Assembly: GCA_022424805.1 (NCBI GenBank)
Contig: JAKMGR010000366.1
Location: 1 to 6,934, forward strand
Origin: Verrucomicrobiales bacterium
GTDB taxonomy: Bacteria; Verrucomicrobiota; Verrucomicrobiia; Verrucomicrobiales; DEV007
Length of the DNA: 6,934 nucleotides
Direction: 5' to 3'
Shown: positions 6,214 to 6,934 of the stretch, in pieces
Position numbering within the stretch: the stretch's first letter is position 1
Layout of the letters: each line of letters opens with the position of its first letter
Position numbers and translations under genes: made by a program
The notes under the pieces: model-generated
Told to the model about the DNA's origin: nothing
Database searches by the model: none
What the model saw: only the letters and a program-made list of their open reading frames with translations

Positions 6214-6732
6214 ATGAGCACCGAACCCTCCTGCTGCCACGGAGAGAAAAAGCCGCCGCGCTGGAAGAGTTACATCCCCCTGCTTGTCATCGTAAGCGTC
6301 ACCCTCCTCGCTGCGACCGCCCGGCAACTGACTGGAGAATGGAACCTGCGCTCGTGGATGCACGACTGGATGGGATTTTTCCTCGTCGTCTTCGCGATGC
6401 TGAAGCTCTTCGATCTCAAGGGCTTCACCTCCGGATTTCAAAAATACGACCTTCTCGCAATGAGCTCGCGAACCTACGCAATGCTCTACCCCTTCTTCGA
6501 GCTCGGACTCGGCCTTCTCTATCTAAGTGGAGCCTGGCCGATGGAGACCTATCTTTTTACGGCCGTTCTCATGACCTTCGGTGCCATCGGAGTCATCATT
6601 GCATTGCGAAAAGGACTCGATGTAAAATGCGCCTGCCTCGGTAGCTTTCTCGAGGTTCCGCTATCAACTGTGGCACTGACGGAGGATCTCGGAATGGCGG
6701 CGATGGCGATAGTGATGCTGGTATTGATGTGA
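6214..6732 (+). CDS. Small MauE/DoxX-like membrane protein with paired cysteines
   Basis: This 172-residue protein has about five hydrophobic segments (roughly 18-37, 51-68, 87-105, 111-132, 152-171). The pattern FTSGFQKYDLLAMSSRTYA, then YPFFELGLGLLYLSG, then CACLG (139-143) and VPLSTVALTEDLGMAAMA resembles the MauE/DoxX superfamily of membrane proteins with redox links; from memory, relatives of this type are often encoded next to heavy-metal efflux genes. Cys139 and Cys141 form a CxC pair, and the N-terminus carries Cys7-Cys8-His9, so metal or thiol chemistry at the membrane is plausible. I chose ATG 6214 over TTG 6208, which would add only two residues. It lies 76 bases after the CDF gene, on the same strand, and is likely the last gene of the metal locus. 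No biochemical function can be assigned. Confidence 0.8.
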   Translation: MSTEPSCCHGEKKPPRWKSYIPLLVIVSVTLLAATARQLTGEWNLRSWMHDWMGFFLVVFAMLKLFDLKGFTSGFQKYDLLAMSSRTYAMLYPFFELGLGLLYLSGAWPMETYLFTAVLMTFGAIGVIIALRKGLDVKCACLGSFLEVPLSTVALTEDLGMAAMAIVMLVLM

Positions 6733-6739
6733 GTGCCGT

Positions 6740-6792
6740 AACCCTGTCGTGCTTGCCTCTTGACCCTGTCAGGCCTGCCGCCTATCCCTGTT
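6740..6792 (+). repeat. Three CCCTGT motifs at an exact 22-base period before the sulfatase gene
   Basis: CCCTGT begins at 6742, 6764 and 6786, with contexts TAACCCTGTC, TGACCCTGTC and TATCCCTGTT. The array fills most of the 62-base spacer and ends two bases before the sulfatase ATG at 6795. Period and core equal those of the pair at 4527-4560. No hairpin with a T-run is seen. Confidence 0.65.
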
Positions 6793-6794
6793 GG

Positions 6795-6934
6795 ATGAAA
6801 CTCTTTTGCGTCCTTCTGGTTTCGCTGAGCCTCCTCCTGCCAGCAACTGCTGCGGATAAACCTCCTAACATTATTCTCATTCTTACCGATGACCATGGAT
6901 GGACTCAGCTGTCGGAATTGATGGACCCAGACTT
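6795..6934 (+). CDS. Secreted sulfatase (arylsulfatase family), N-terminal fragment
   Basis: The first 46 codons are present and the gene runs off the end of the window. Residues 1-20 are a signal peptide (hydrophobic core VLLVSLSLLLPATAA), so the enzyme is exported. The mature start PPNIILILTDDHGWTQLS is the hallmark N-terminal strand of the sulfatase/alkaline phosphatase superfamily; the Asp-Asp pair after LT supplies calcium ligands at the active site in characterised arylsulfatases. The catalytic Cys/Ser-x-Pro-x-Arg motif would lie beyond the window, so activity and substrate cannot be judged. Secreted sulfatases are especially numerous in Planctomycetota, Verrucomicrobiota and Lentisphaerota. 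The gene looks unrelated to metal efflux and probably marks the edge of that locus, although it is on the same strand and only 62 bases downstream. Confidence 0.88.
   Translation, partial: MKLFCVLLVSLSLLLPATAADKPPNIILILTDDHGWTQLSELMDPD

Noticed and set aside
6144..6644. 166-codon plus-strand open frame overlapping the MauE-like gene
   Set aside because: It is Arg/Leu/Ser-rich with no membrane pattern or motif, in a different frame from the membrane protein, whose cysteine and helix pattern is convincing.

Overview
The window carries one same-strand block of genes that reads as a heavy-metal efflux locus, ending at the start of an unrelated sulfatase gene. Moderate GC, a secreted sulfatase with the N-terminal signature common in Planctomycetota/Verrucomicrobiota, no Shine-Dalgarno sequence before any of the six visible start codons, and 'CCTGT' repeats in the spacers together suggest a Gram-negative bacterium of the PVC group, most likely Verrucomicrobiota. 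This is inference from style, not from a marker gene.

Layout. 2-190: C-terminal end of a TolC/CzcC-type outer membrane channel. 201-1334: periplasmic adaptor (membrane fusion protein). 1365-4523: inner membrane RND pump of the CzcA/CusA type. These three genes are 10 and 30 bases apart and form a classic C-B-A efflux operon. After an 89-base spacer with phased CCCTGT repeats comes 4613-5185, a small exported, probably lipid-anchored protein with 14 histidines in a 37-residue stretch and a four-cysteine C-terminus. After 64 bases comes 5250-6137, a cation diffusion facilitator (CDF) with His-Asp/His-Asp transport sites. After 76 bases comes 6214-6732, a small MauE/DoxX-like membrane protein with paired cysteines. 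A second CCCTGT array (6740-6792) leads into 6795-6934, the secreted start of a sulfatase that continues past the window.

How the genes may work together. The CDF would move divalent metal from cytoplasm to periplasm. The His-rich protein could buffer or hand over metal there. The RND-adaptor-channel complex would expel it across the outer membrane. The MauE-like protein may provide a thiol or redox function, but its role is unknown. No sensor or regulator gene is visible, so it may lie upstream of the window.

Most notable points: the adaptor appears to lack the coiled-coil hairpin and is instead anchored by a C-terminal membrane helix; the RND pump lacks the CusA methionine triad and carries drug-pump-like charged residues in its membrane domain; the His-rich protein combines two different metal-site types; and the spacers hold CCCTGT motifs at an exact 22-base period. 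I saw no tRNA, rRNA, CRISPR array or insertion sequence.
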